Below, in pieces: positions 32,471 to 43,534 of a stretch of DNA of 64,000 nucleotides. The DNA is from Phymorhynchus buccinoides (lineage: Eukaryota > Mollusca > Gastropoda > Neogastropoda > Raphitomidae). The notes beneath the pieces were generated by a model. That model was not told the DNA's origin. It made no database searches and saw only the letters and a list, made by a program, of their open reading frames with translations. The number at the start of each line of letters is the position of its first letter. Position 1 is the stretch's first letter. Position numbers and translations under genes: made by a program. The DNA lies in NCBI GenBank assembly GCA_017654935.2, contig CM065684.1:58815756-58879755 (forward strand), in the 5' to 3' direction.

Positions 32471-33582
32471 ATTGTTGGGAATATACATGGCTGGATAAAA
32501 GATTTCTTAACTGACAGGTCTCAAAAGGTTCGAGTTGGTGAGAAATACTCATCAGACGTATGCTAAAGTACTAAGTGAAATCCCTCAGGGAGCATACTAG
32601 GGCCTCTTTTATCTACTATTTTTTTTATTAATGACTTGCCAGAGTGTGTGGAATCATCATGCAAAATTGTTGCTGATGATACAAAGATTTTCAATAAATC
32701 AGTTAATAGTTACTTACTTCAAAGGGATTTAACTAGTCTACAAGAATGGAGTGATAAATGGAATCTGTATTTTAATACTGATAAATGCAAGGTTATGCAT
32801 GCTGGAAAAAATAATCCCCATATTGAGTATACCATGACCAAGAACTATGTAGCAACATGTGAAGATGAAAAGGACCTTGGAGTGACTTTTGACAAAGATT
32901 TTTCTTTTGACACACACATTCAAAATTGTATTAATAAGGCTAATAAAATGATTGGTCTAATCAAAAGAACATTTATAAGTATGAACTGTGATATTTTCAA
33001 TAGCCACATTTAGAGTATGGCAATATTATTTGGTCCCCAAGATTTAAGTACCAGTCAAAATCAATACAAAAAGTTCAACGCAGAGCTACTAACCTTGTAA
33101 AACAGTGTAAAAATATGTCTTATGAAAATAGACTTTTGTATCTCAATTTGTTTTCATTAAAGGGAAGAAGAATTAGGGGGGATCTATCTTATTGAAACTT
33201 ACAAATTATTTAATGGCTATATATTGATTTGTCATGGGATAAATTCTTTGAATCACCACAGTATAATCTGACAAGAAATTCTGATGGTAAGACATTTATC
33301 AAAAGGTGTAATACTAATATTTAAAAAAAAATGTATTCAGTAACAGAGTTGCTAACATGTGGAATGAATTTCCTTTTGAGTTAAAATGTGCACCAAATAC
33401 TAACATCTTCAAAAATCGTCTTGATGAAATTCCAACATTTGTTAGTATATTTAGAAGCTTTGATTAATTTATTTTCATATGAAAATTTATTTATTTTAAC
33501 CGTACCTTGACCAAAACAATATATGCTTATGTTTAAAATGATGGGACTCCTAAAAAGCTTCACGGCTTGTTTTGTCCTATAC

Positions 33583-34190
33583 CTACTACTACTACTACTA
33601 TATGTCCCATATGTGCCTTCACGGGTCGAGAGGACGTAAAACACCAAAATTTCCTACTACTACTATATGTCCCATATGTGCCTTCACGGGTCGAGAGGAC
33701 GTAAAACACCAAAATTTCCTTCCTACTACTACTACTACTATTATATATGTGCCTACCCGGGTCGAGAGGACGTAAAACACCAAAATTTCCTTCCTACTAC
33801 TACTACTACTATTATATATGTGCCTACCCGGGTCGAGAGGACGTAAAACACCAAAATTTCCTTCCTACTACTACTACTACTATTATATATGTGCCTACCC
33901 GGGTCGAGAGGACGTAAAACACCAAAATTTCCTTCCTACTACTACTACTACTATTATATATGTGCCTACCCGGGTCGAGAGGACGTAAAACACCAAAATT
34001 TCCTTCCTACTACTACTACTACTATTATATATGTGCCTACCCGGGTGGAGAGGACGTAAAACACCAAAATTCATTCTACTACTACTACCTGCCTTCCCGG
34101 GTCGAGAGGACGTAAAACACCAAAATTCATTCTACTACTACTACCTGCCTTCCCGGGTCGAGAGGACGTAAAACACAACTTTTCATTTGT
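33583..34190 (+). repeat. Array of nine SINE-tail units in a (CTA)n tract
   Basis: Nine units of roughly 45-75 bp, each with CGGGTCGAGAGGACGTAAAA and a CACCAAAATTT end, separated by TACTACTACTAC runs. Units three to six or seven are nearly identical (TATTATATATGTGCCTACCC), suggesting later tandem amplification; outer units differ (CCCATATGTGCCTTCACGGG; CTACCTGCCTTCCCGGG), suggesting independent origin. It lies directly at the 3' end of the CR1-like element. Confidence 0.93.
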
Positions 34191-34209
34191 ACTACTACTA
34201 CCCATACTA

Positions 34210-34433
34210 GAATGCAACAAATACTTGTAGCGGTGCCATAGCCGATGAGGTTTAACCGAGGCGTGGTTACCGCTACACCTATCTGTATTGATTTTTTAAA
34301 AATCGGGACTTTACTGGTTTCGTACTGCCTCCGGGCATTGCCTCCAGTATTGTTCCCACCATATTTGTATTTACAAATGTCCCATATGTGTCTGATTCAG
34401 ACCAAGAGGACGTAAAACACCATTTTCGTCGTC
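34210..34433 (+). mobile_element. SINE S-B, nearly full length
   Basis: Starts near ACTAGAATGCAACAAATAC. The 5' part has a 9-bp inverted pair TGTAGCGGT / ACCGCTACA around GCCATAGCCGATGAGG; body and tail as in the CR1 insertions, ending AAGAGGACGTAAAACACC. Flanked on both sides by CTACTACTAC, so inserted in the same trinucleotide tract as the array. Confidence 0.88.
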
Positions 34434-34449
34434 TACTACTACTACCATT

Positions 34450-34605
34450 AAATTTACTTATCTGTATTAATAAAAAAATCGGGACTTTACTGGTTTCGTA
34501 CTGCCTCCGGGCATTGCCTCCAGAATTGTTCCCACCATATTTATTTACAAATGTCTCATATGTGTCTGATTCAGACCAAGAGGACGTAAAACTCCATTTT
34601 CGTCT
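34450..34605 (+). mobile_element. SINE S-B, 5' truncated
   Basis: TTATCTGTATTAATAAAAAA, body and tail (GACCAAGAGGACGTAAAAC). Again bounded by CTACTACTAC-type sequence (34434-34443; 34607-34640). Confidence 0.87.
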
Positions 34606-34845
34606 ACTACTATAGGCCTACTACTACTACTGCTACTATATTATGGTAAATAATTATCTTTTGTTGATATTGCGACAAAGCTTAGCAAACACATGTTGGG
34701 AAATCTTTGGATTGTGACCACAGTGATTGTGACACATATCTTTGTGTGATATAATTCAATGATACAATCGTTGACTGTGGCCACGCACAGCGAAGAAGAA
34801 GACTTAGCAAGTGCCTATGTGTGTCAATTTAGTTTGGAGTGCTGC
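34606..34845. other. (CTA)n remnant and unidentified sequence
   Basis: CTA-rich to about 34640, then no recognised feature. Confidence 0.5.
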
Positions 34846-35112
34846 CCCTTGAAATAATGTCTGCCAAGGAAGATTTCACGTTCGTTTTGCAAGAACCACG
34901 ATCGAAAACAAGCAACAGGTAAGCATCTGGGTGGTGTTTGGATGCACAAATATATGTGTTTTGAATTGAATGTGTGCCCCTTGAAATAATGTGAAGATTT
35001 CACGTTCGTTTTGCAAATGAACCACGATCGAAAACAAGCAACAGTAAGCATCTGGGTGGTGTTTGGATGCACAAATATATGTGTTTTGAATTGAATGTGT
35101 GTCACTGTTCAC
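34846..35112 (+). repeat. Dispersed repeat R2, two tandem units
   Basis: Units of about 130 and 125 bp, each with GCCCCTTGAAATAATGT, AAGATTTCACGTTCGTTTTG, ACCACGATCGAAAACAAGCA and GGTGTTTGGATGCACAAATA. The 3' part matches 7555-7700. Confidence 0.88.
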
Positions 35113-36143
35113 TGTATACAATAAAATATGTGTGTGTCTGTCTCAGTGTCTGTCACTGTGACACTGACTGTGTCACAGTTGTGACGGTGCACTTCCGGGT
35201 ACTGTTCAATTGTCAATCATTAAATGAATGGACTCGATAAACCCAAATAAATAAGAATATTTGAGGGCACTAATCAGTCTCTTCGGCAAAAAGTTGATTT
35301 TCCTGTGTAAATGCTCAGATATCAACCAAAATAAATAGAACCAGTGTTTGACGTAATCGACTAGTTGGTTATCTCTCGAATCGACATCGGCACGGGTTGA
35401 CACACTTACCCAGTACATTTACGTTCACTTAAAGTGTTACTCCAAGAAGACTCTAAACTGGGCTGAAAGACTTCGTATTGTAGCCAAGAGCCTACCCCCA
35501 TTAATTTTTTTCTTTTAATCGACACCGATTTATAATAAAACGGTTGAAACTGACTTTGTCACACCTTGATTGACCCTGAATGACCTCTCACATCGGAAGC
35601 AATTAAAATACACGCCATATTTGGTCAATAAGAATGCTGGGAAATGTTCTCAAATGGCTGTCCCAAACCATGTCACGCACTGATTTCGTTGCCACTGAAA
35701 GTGTGTCCTTTTAGTTATTTCATTATTGTTGTTTGTTTTGATGCAGACAACAGAAATGATAGTATGTGTGTCAGGCGCAAAATATAAGGGCGATGGTAAG
35801 TGTAGCAATAAGCACAGTGAGTAAGTCTGCTTTGACGACGAAATTCAGTCTAGATCTAACAAGTAAGTTTAGTAACACTAACACTCACTCCGAGTAACAG
35901 TAACAGTGTCACTGTCAGCATCAGGAGGCAGGGCGTCTTCTCCTTCCTATTTATTTGAACAACCACCATAATCTTTTTTATGCTTCTGTTGTTGTACCAA
36001 AGGGGTACGTCTGTCAGGCAGAAAGACTGCAGGCACTAGAGTAGTCTAGAATATTTTATCAATCGCTCTTCTTCTCTGCCTGGTCTAGTCTATGGTCTAG
36101 TATAGCGTGTGTGATCGAAATTGCTAGAAATAGTCTTGTAAGA
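35113..36143. other. No gene seen
   Basis: About 1 kb with no recognised exon or transposon family. A short CTGTC/CACTGT-rich stretch lies at 35133-35180. Confidence 0.5.
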
Positions 36144-36371
36144 CAGGGCTGCCAGGGACCCCAATTTGCCTTTGGGGGTCTATGAAGTACTAGAATTCTA
36201 AGGGACCCTCTAAAAGAATGTGCAGGGGGTCCCAGGGATGCACTATAAAAATTCATTTTAGCATTCACAATGTTATTGGGACCCTCTATCCCTCCTCTAA
36301 ACTCTACCCTCTATGCTGTTAGTGAAGGAGTCCCTGGGATCCCTTGTGTTGCAGGACGGTTGGGAGCCCTG
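36144..36371 (-). mobile_element. hAT-like MITE, 228 bp
   Basis: On the minus strand it starts CAGGGCTCCCAACCGTCC and its other end, read inward, is CAGGGCTGCCAGGGACCCC. Ends CAGGGCT.CC resemble hAT termini. No clear 8-bp duplication (TTGTAAGA versus TGTAGATA). An inverted relative lies at 39359-39572 and an end fragment at 40802-40828. Confidence 0.7.
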
Positions 36372-37220
36372 TGTAGATAAAAAATAGTTTAGCCCATTTG
36401 TGAATACAACGTGATCTTGATGTGTTATTTAATATAAGAATAAGAAATATAGATCACGTTCCAAAGTCAACAATCTTCTTCTCTTTGGGGCCCACGATCA
36501 TTTCATAATTAATAATAATTTATTATTTGTAAAACCTCAATCCATCACAAAACTGAAAGTAGTCTAATGCCTGATAATTAAGAAAAAGTCGACATGGCTC
36601 ATGATTATAAAGAAGCTGTAACAGCAACAAGCAAAACTTAATTAGATCCAGTCTATGGTGTGTGTATGTATTTCTGTGTGCGCATACTTTTGTGTGCACA
36701 CGCATGTGTCTCTGCTTGTTTTGCTGAAATGTCTTTCCACCCGTGAGGATACTGGGGAGGGGGGGGGTCTTTCAACAAATAGTTGCCCCACCTTCTGGAA
36801 GTTCTGTGCTTGCAAATTCCTCTAATCTGTCATTCTCGTTGATTCTGCTCCCACCCCCCTTATACTTATTGTCAATCTTTCTGCCTTACTGGTTCATTCT
36901 CGTCCCTTTGCTCTAAAAAATAAAATCTTTCAAGGAACATCTACAACTGTGCTGGGCCTAATTCTATGGGGTTTTCTGCTAGTTAGTTTTTGGTACTCAT
37001 TGAGTATGCATTTCTCCATGTTTGAAAACTCGATTATATACGGAACATGGAGGGCAGTGTTGAGAGTTCAAGCTGCAACTACTAATTGTTTATAATAGTA
37101 TGCATCATTGTACTAATACGTTATAAACTTTTGCATTGTTGGACTGATGAATTAATTTAAGCTCATGTAATGACAAAAAGACGAACTTAACAATGTTTTG
37201 TTTTATCCATTATATACTAT
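36372..37220. other. No gene seen; diverged repeat at 36776-36915
   Basis: The part with CACCTTCTGGAAGTTCTGTG (about 36788) is related to 47850-47990 and 53225-53345, and in reverse to 9538-9566. Otherwise unremarkable. Confidence 0.5.
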
Positions 37221-37371
37221 GGAGAACATGTGTGTGTGTGTGTGTGCGCGTGCGCGCGCGCGCGTACGTGTGTGCGTGCGTGGGTGTGTGTGTGTGTGCA
37301 GTGGCGTATGAATATGTGGAAGGGGCGCAGGGGGTGGCGGCTGCCCCACCCCCGCCCCACGGCCCAGAGGA

Positions 37372-37407
<36 letters not shown>

Positions 37408-37450
37408 ACATGTCTTCCTGCCCCAACAAATTCGAGCTAGCCAGTAAACG

Positions 37451-37501
<51 letters not shown>
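37221..37501. repeat. Cluster of simple repeats: GT/GC, poly-G, (GA)n
   Basis: (GT)n/(GC)n at 37227-37300, a run of about 31 G at 37374-37404 and (GA)n at 37457-37501. Open frames here are composition artefacts. Confidence 0.93.
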
Positions 37502-37506
<5 letters not shown>

Positions 37507-37934
37507 GACACTTTAAATGTTTTAATTGCCATTGACAATACAATCTTCATGGCAAGAGGACACGTGATTTGAAATTAACTGATAATCAAAGCAAGCGGAA
37601 AAAAGTATAATTATAAGAATATAACAAAAGGGATCATCATATTGACTGCACCCGCCAGTCATTCAATTATAGTAAACAAGTCAAAAAAAACTATTTATGC
37701 AAACAAGACAACAGTGCAAATTGAAATTTCCACACACGTCACATACATAAATGCACCCACTCGTGCAGGCTCATCTCTGCGTGCGCATACGCCCGATCGC
37801 ACACACACACACGCGCACGCGCACACACACACACATGCACGCACGCATACACACGCACGCGCGCGCACACACGCATGCACGCACACACACACACTTACGC
37901 GTATTCAATAACATTCTCTAAATAGTATTCATAT
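37502..37934. other. No gene seen; CA-rich stretch
   Basis: Imperfect CA/GCAC microsatellite at 37797-37893. Nothing else recognised. Confidence 0.55.
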
Positions 37935-39141
37935 GGCGACCATTCAACTAAGTATTGGTAAAGCCTATCTGTCAACATAAACTTTTTCACTTCTTGCAAG
38001 GGCAATATATCTTGCAAGTGAAATGATTTCTTTGTCATTGTCAGAGGACAGCAGTCTGATTATATCCATTGGTCCTGTAATATGCCTACATCTCACAAAA
38101 AGAAAACATTTATCACGAATAATATCGTAAGACTTACATTTAAACACAAAGTGCTCTTCATCTTCAATAGATGCACCACACATAGGGCAAGGGAGCTGAG
38201 TGGATGTATCAGCGGAGTACCGTCTTTTAGATGCATTTAACCGTATGACTCTTAATCTAAATCTAGCAAGACTGAACCTGTACAATTTGTTATCAATTAG
38301 TTTTATATATTTTTCTGTAAAAAATGTTTTATATATTTTTCTGTTTAAAAAATGTTCTTAAATGAAAGAAACCAACGATATTTATCAGACTTTTCCAATG
38401 ATGCATGCCAATCTTGTTTGTACGATGCAATGATTCTATCTTTGAATTCATTAAGAAAATGTTGTTCATAACCAAATCCCTGACACATCCAAACTACTCC
38501 GAAACCATGAGAAATCAATGTTTTCACCGAATACGCCCAGTTTAGTTTACCAAATTCAAGTTGATTTAACATAATATCATAAGCTTGCCTGCACAGTCTT
38601 TGAGGCGGGAGCTGAAGCAATCTCAACCAATATTTATTACACTTTACCCATTTTCTAATGTATAAATGGTAGCGACCAGACTCACCATAAAGCATTTTAT
38701 TTGAGGAGTGTAGAGGTACTGAAAGAAATCGCTTGATTGCATGTATGAACCTTTTCCATTTCGATATTGTTATTTAAGTGTTATGGAGGCTCAATTTAGT
38801 AGTAGGCTAAACAAAATACCTAAATATTTATATGAATTTGATACACTTACTTCGCTGTTTCCGTAGTACCACTTTTCATGTGCTGACAAATGTCCGCCTT
38901 TTCGAAATACCATAATATTGGTTTTATCTAAATTTACAACAAGGTCAAGTTTATCAGCTTCATACTTTAATGTATCTAATTGGCTTTGTAAACCTACATC
39001 AGTGTCTGATAAAAGAAGTACATCATCTGCAAACAAAAGTAAAAATATTTCTATTGCTCCTGAAAGTAGCTGAATTCCATGTTTACCTTTTTTGACTATT
39101 TCACTTGCAAGCTCATTGATGAAAAGTGAAAATAAAAGTGG

Positions 39142-39146
<5 letters not shown>
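37935..39146 (-). mobile_element. Non-LTR retrotransposon ORF2 3' part (degenerate)
   Basis: Minus strand from 39146: LLFSLFINELASEIVKKGKH, then LLLFADDVLLLSD (catalytic ADD), NLDKTNIMVFRKGG, YKYLGILFS; after a break YDIMLNQLEFGKLNWAYSVK; then FRLRVIRLNASKRRY and a C-terminal zinc-finger-like CPMCGASIEDEEHFVFKC. This is the RT thumb and C-terminal region of a LINE ORF2 different from the CR1/L2 fragments. At least three frame breaks. The 5' end is cut at a (GA)n run (39147-39192). Confidence 0.87.
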
Positions 39147-39195
<49 letters not shown>

Positions 39196-39312
39196 AATCC
39201 CAAACTCATTTGCACTGGCTCTTACTAGTATTGCAGCAAAAAAATGATTATTTGGACTTTGGGGACCTGCCCCAGCACAAGCTGTCTAAAATCGTGCGTG
39301 TGTTTGTATGTG

Positions 39313-39344
<32 letters not shown>

Positions 39345-39358
39345 TGCGTGTGTGTGTG
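39147..39358. repeat. (GA)n, old repeat and (GT)n
   Basis: (GA)n at 39147-39192; 39215-39290 (TATTGCAGC, TTTGGGGACCTGCC) is related to part of the Raftlin 3' flank (20560-20760); GT/GC repeat at 39296-39358. Confidence 0.7.
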
Positions 39359-39572
39359 CAGGGCTCCCAATCGTCCCGCAAAACAAGGGGTCCCAGGGAC
39401 TCCTTCTTTACAGTGTAGAGGGTCCTAGAGGCAGGATAGAGGGTCCCAGTGGCATAGCGAATGCTAAAAAATAATTTATCTAGTGCATCCCTGGGACCCC
39501 CTGCACATTATTTTAGAGGGTCCTGTAGAATTCTAGTGCTTCATAGACCTCCACATGGGGGTGCCTTGTGTG
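39359..39572 (+). mobile_element. hAT-like MITE, inverted relative of 36144-36371
   Basis: Starts CAGGGCTCCCAATCGTCCCG and continues GGGGTCCCAGGGACTCCTTC and GCATCCCTGGGACCCCCTGC. The far end is eroded. Opposite orientation to the copy at 36144, so the two form a ~210-bp inverted repeat about 3 kb apart. Confidence 0.75.
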
Positions 39573-39611
39573 TGCTGTGTGTGTGTGTGTGTGTGTGCGT
39601 GCGTGCGCCGC

Positions 39612-39661
<50 letters not shown>
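39573..39661. repeat. (GT)n microsatellite
   Basis: GT repeat with a GC-containing interruption at about 39598-39616. Confidence 0.95.
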
Positions 39662-39663
<2 letters not shown>

Positions 39664-40801
39664 TACAATCTCTACGATTTTAGAAACCCTGTTATATTCT
39701 TAAATTATAATTCTATTCATATGTGTTTTTTCTAAGTGCACTTAATGATACTGATTTTATCAATGGACTGAGTACTAATGAGGTTTCTACCTTTTCATTA
39801 TGTTTCATTGCAGGTGTAGTCTAGGACCCCACCGTATGCTTATGTAAACAGAAACCTTTCGCACTTGACGAGCGCATGCATGTCGGCAAGTCAGCATCGA
39901 CAGTGGACGCCCATAGTCAGCGAGTGTTGGGTCTTTTGTTTGTTCAATTGAATCATTATTCAGTGCATGCTAAATGGACATTATGAACAATATGCGTACA
40001 TTAGATAATATAACATTACTTTGAAGACACTAATTAGTTTATGTAGTATATACTTGAAACTGGTATCAGAATTGACATCAGCCTGAAGATTGGGCCAATA
40101 ACGAACTGAAATTCAAAGTTGTCAAATATTAAATTTATTACAATAATGCAACACCATTTTACGGCTTAGTCTTTCGTTAATTACTGTGACTTGGTGAAGA
40201 CAATTTTACTGACTCGGGTGTTGCAGCCTTGAGGTTAGTTGGCTTTTGGGGACAATCTCCAGTCTATTTCTATTTTTCTAAAGTGTTTATGGCTGAAAAA
40301 AGCGGGGATCTCCCCTTGGCAAGGTTTTTAACTGCCCATCTTTCCAAAACAGCAGCACTTGCCTCCTCTGCTTCACACATAATTGCACTCTCTCTCTGTC
40401 TCTAACTGTCTCTCACACAGACACACACACATGATACACACCACAGAGAGAGAAGAGACTCAGGCATTGAAATATAAATAAAGCAAGCATTATATACACA
40501 TATATCCAAAATCCACCCCCACCCCCAATTCCATTTAAAATGATCTACCCCAGAAATGTAATGACAGTTTTTATTCACCCTTTCCCATTGTTTTAGCATT
40601 CTCAGATCTGCTAAGTTAAATGTGTAGGTGAAAATTATTATGCCTCAAATTAAAACAATATTTTCATCAAAATTTATTTTGATCATACGTATTATGCGTT
40701 GAATTTTTAAGTGGATTTTTAATTGTCTCTTACTATCTTTAACACCCTTTATTCAATCATGAATATGGCTTGTTTCTCATATGTAACTGTTGTGTACCTT
40801 G
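39662..40801. other. No gene seen; old repeat at 40215-40400
   Basis: 40215-40400 (TTGCAGCC..TTGGCTTTTGGGGACAA.. GCCTCCTCTGCTT) is a diverged relative of 20560-20760. CT/CA-rich short stretch at 40386-40430. No exon is seen. Confidence 0.5.
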
Positions 40802-40828
40802 TTTTTTGCGGGACGATTGGGAGCCCTG
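40802..40828 (-). mobile_element. hAT-like MITE end fragment
   Basis: GCGGGACGATTGGGAGCCCTG is the reverse complement of the start of the element at 39359. Only the terminus remains. Confidence 0.6.
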
Positions 40829-41567
40829 CGTCTGTTGTTTGCGCTATATGACTGAATATATAGGATTAGGAGTCTTATTACAATGAACACTTTGTCAGAT
40901 ATTAAAAGTAGTAAAAAAAAAAAAAGTTTTTTTCGGTTATCCCTTTCAATGTTGGTAGTACTTAGTTGGAGGTAAAAAGTCTTTTTTATTGGCATATTAC
41001 AGTGTAATTTGGGATCCTATAATAGGCAGATGCCTCACATTGACACACTGCTTTTCTTATGGTTTACTAAAACTTACTTATTTTTAAATTTTGGAATGGC
41101 ATATCTCTGTTCTTTATGTTCTTTATGATAACAGGTGCTGTGGCAGACTTCAAGCCCCACCACACAGAATAAACAGATTATCACAGGTGAAGAGTAGTCA
41201 TTATGTCGTTAAGTCAGCATTTGCAGTTCATACCCACAAAAGAACATTTATTTTTAATCTGTGTCTTAGATCATTGGTTTAAACAAGATTTATTCAAGAT
41301 TAGATCATTGTTGTGTTTAGTTTACTTTTGTCAATCTATATTTTATTTCCTCAACCACACTATGCAAATAAATCTTGAATTTTAATGGAAGACATAAATG
41401 TTAATATTGCTTTACATTAAAACTGTTTACTTTGAAAGTGGGTTTTTTCTAAGTACATGAGTACAAGGTTAAAATTTAAAATTACTCTGGTAAAATAGTT
41501 CAGATTGGTTAAATAACTTTTAAACTTTTTTCTTCAGCCAAAATAATATACAGTAAGCATAGATACA
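40829..41567. other. AT-rich sequence, no gene supported
   Basis: Acceptor-like TGATAACAG at about 41134 followed by ~20 open codons to a TAG was noticed but is not supported by homology. Confidence 0.4.
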
Positions 41568-41690
41568 GTAAAAACCGGTTATAAGAAAATCGAAGGGAGA
41601 TAATTTTTTGTTTTCTTATATCCGGGTTTTCTTATATTCGATACTCGGATATAAGAAAACATTTTGAATTTGTTTTCTTATAACCGATTT
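41568..41690. mobile_element. pogo-like MITE fragment
   Basis: TA/CAGTAAAAACCGGTTATAA then inverted TTTTCTTATAACCGATTTGA near 41670. Same TTATAAGAAAA vocabulary as the elements at 44851 and 45375, but the right terminus is missing. Confidence 0.6.
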
Positions 41691-42454
41691 GAATGGGGGG
41701 AAAGTGAAAAAATAAAAGAGAAAAAAAATAAAATAAAAGACAAACAGAAACGAAGAGAAAATGCTTTTACCTAATTTGGAAGTGTATTTGCCAGAAGGTA
41801 CTAGGCCTACAGTGCCCATCCACTGTCAGTCAACCCTGTAAAGATTTAAATTATTAAAAAAAATAATGTGTGTATTATGTAGGTATTTTAAATGTGAGTT
41901 GTGTGAGTGTGATACAGTGATTTTGTTTTCTCGAACTAATTTACACCGAAGACGTATAAGTACATGTATTTTGAGTATCTCTTGTGTAAACTTTGTTTCC
42001 CCATGTAAAGCGCGGTGAGTGCTGCTGTCTCAGGAGACTAGCGCTACAGAAGATGTATTTATTATTATTATTATTGTTATTGAGTACACGAGTACAAAAT
42101 ATTTTGTAATAAATCAATTTAGCATTTAAAATTACACTGGTAAAATAGTTCAGGTTGGTTAAATAACTGTTTTCAACTTTTCTTCAGCCAAAATAATGAA
42201 CTGTAAACCTAGATACATTAATTCTATTATTCATGCTGCATTCAGAAATACTGCAGCAAAGGCTTGAAAAAAGAAGCTTTACCATTTAAAAAAAACCCAT
42301 TTCAAACTGCAAATAAATGTTTTACAGCAACACTTAAAACTCAATGCATTTTTTTAAATTATAATTATTAATTGTAAGAAACAACCACAACGTTGTGATT
42401 ATATTGTGCTTGTAATAAAAATGTTCATATACTGCTAGTATATGTTACCATAAT
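41691..42454. other. No gene seen; LINE 3' tail at 41985-42085
   Basis: CCCCATGTAAAGCGCGGTGA, AGCGCTACAGAAG and an ATT run (42060-42083) look like a + strand LINE 3' end. The remainder is AT-rich. A 30-bp phrase around TAAAATAGTTCAGRTTGGTT occurs twice (about 41490 and 42140). Confidence 0.55.
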
Positions 42455-42960
42455 AATAATAATAATAATTAATAAATCTAATTAATAACATTTATATGGC
42501 GCAGTATCCTGACAACATCTCAAAGCGCCTTACATATACAGCGCATATACAAAACACACATGAACATGATAATACAGGCACGTAATACGAATTCACTATT
42601 ATTGAAATAAACAATAGAATACCAGGACATACAAGCTACAGATCATACAAGATACGTATAAATATACACAAGCACAATAAGAGATAATAACAGATGCAAA
42701 CGGAAGAAAAAATGAAAACTCACGCACTCGCCAGCTTAAACTTATAAGTTAAAGCCTCATGTACAAGATAATAAAAAAAATAAAAAAGTCCAACATAATG
42801 ACGTCATTGAAAAAAAGAATTTCAAAATGAATATAAATTAAGAGAAACGACACACACACGACACACACTCGCGTTCGCCCATGCACGCATAGAAAATCAA
42901 ACCCACAGTCAAATCGAAATCAAATCCCCACCCCCACCCACTGATCCGCTCCAGTCACCT
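42455..42960 (-). mobile_element. L2-like LINE 3' tail
   Basis: TAA-rich run, then ATTTATATGGCGCAGTATCC and CATCTCAAAGCGCCTTACAT, the reverse-strand 3' end of an L2-type element. The coding part is not recognisable. Confidence 0.6.
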
Positions 42961-43035
42961 CACCTTCTTCACACAACATATTTGTCGAACAAAATTACAT
43001 CAGTCAATAATAAAGCAAGAAATGGAGAGGGGGGA

Positions 43036-43171
43036 TTCACACACACACACACACACACACACGCACGCATGCACACACACAGACACACGCACGCACATGC
43101 ACGCACACACACACACACACACGCACACATGCACGCACACGCACACACACGCACACACACACACACACATA
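43036..43171. repeat. (CA)n / CACG microsatellite
   Basis: Imperfect CA repeat with CACGCA interruptions. Confidence 0.93.
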
Positions 43172-43285
43172 AGTAGGAGTTGTATAAGGGAATTAATTTT
43201 AATACTTACAAAGAACAGCAATGTCTTGCACTTACAGAAGTAGGTCTTAATACCGGTAGGTGGAGAGTTTTGGGAGGTTCCACTG
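43172..43285. mobile_element. Partial pogo-like MITE, relative of 4867-5037
   Basis: Shares TACTTACAAAGAACAGCAAT, AGAAGTAGGTCTTA and the terminus GGGAGGTTCCACTG/TA with the MITE at 4867. The left end has been replaced by the microsatellite. Confidence 0.75.
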
Positions 43286-43439
43286 TATCAGTCATTTTGA
43301 TTCCTTTTGCAATAGTACCTTGTAGCATATAGCCCTCAAAATAATGTTTTATATTATTTGGTTTCACTTTTAAATATTTTGAATACTGTCTTTAAAAATC
43401 TTTAATGTCGCTGATGTGTGTGTGTGTGTGTGTGTTCAG

Positions 43440-43534
43440 AGGCTGTGTGGATGGATCTCTCTGTGAAGGATGCTACAAATGCTGAGGAGTGGATATTGCT
43501 ACAGAGTGCAGTGGACCACAAGGAAAGGGTGTAA
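43440..43534 (+). CDS. Candidate short terminal exon, function unknown
   Basis: Acceptor-like (GT)n-TTCAG ends at 43439. The frame AVWMDLSVKDATNAEEWILL then QSAVDHKERV ends in TAA at 43534, with balanced amino-acid composition unlike its surroundings. No partner exon or family is recognised. Its first ~35 bp with the acceptor recurs at 44241-44293, so it may be part of a repeat and not a gene. Low confidence. Confidence 0.25.

Larger units (their letters stand above)
28940..33470 (+). mobile_element. CR1-like LINE, 5' truncated and interrupted by four later insertion sites
   Basis: The segments 28940-29555, 30788-31706, 31898-31938 and 32485-33470 read in order as one CR1-type ORF2. Endonuclease: VGCAYRSSNSSHDN, VCVLGDFNVPNARW, HSDH-like GKNDHDVLLF. 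Linker: NPKAFWRYVNERSKTN. RT: DASKAQGPDGIPPRVL, YLDFRKAFDSVPHNILL (restored when insertion 31707-31885 is removed), GIVGNI/HGWIKDFLTDRSQKV (restored when 31939-32484 is removed), INDLPECVESS, KIVADDTKIF (catalytic ADD), TDKCKVMHAGKNNP, EKDLGVTFDKDFSFD. C-terminal part with stops to about 33470. Premature stops (for example at about 31632) show it is dead. Confidence 0.92.

Noticed and set aside
41134..41200. Acceptor-like site followed by about 20 open codons
   Set aside because: Too short, no homology, and no partner exon.
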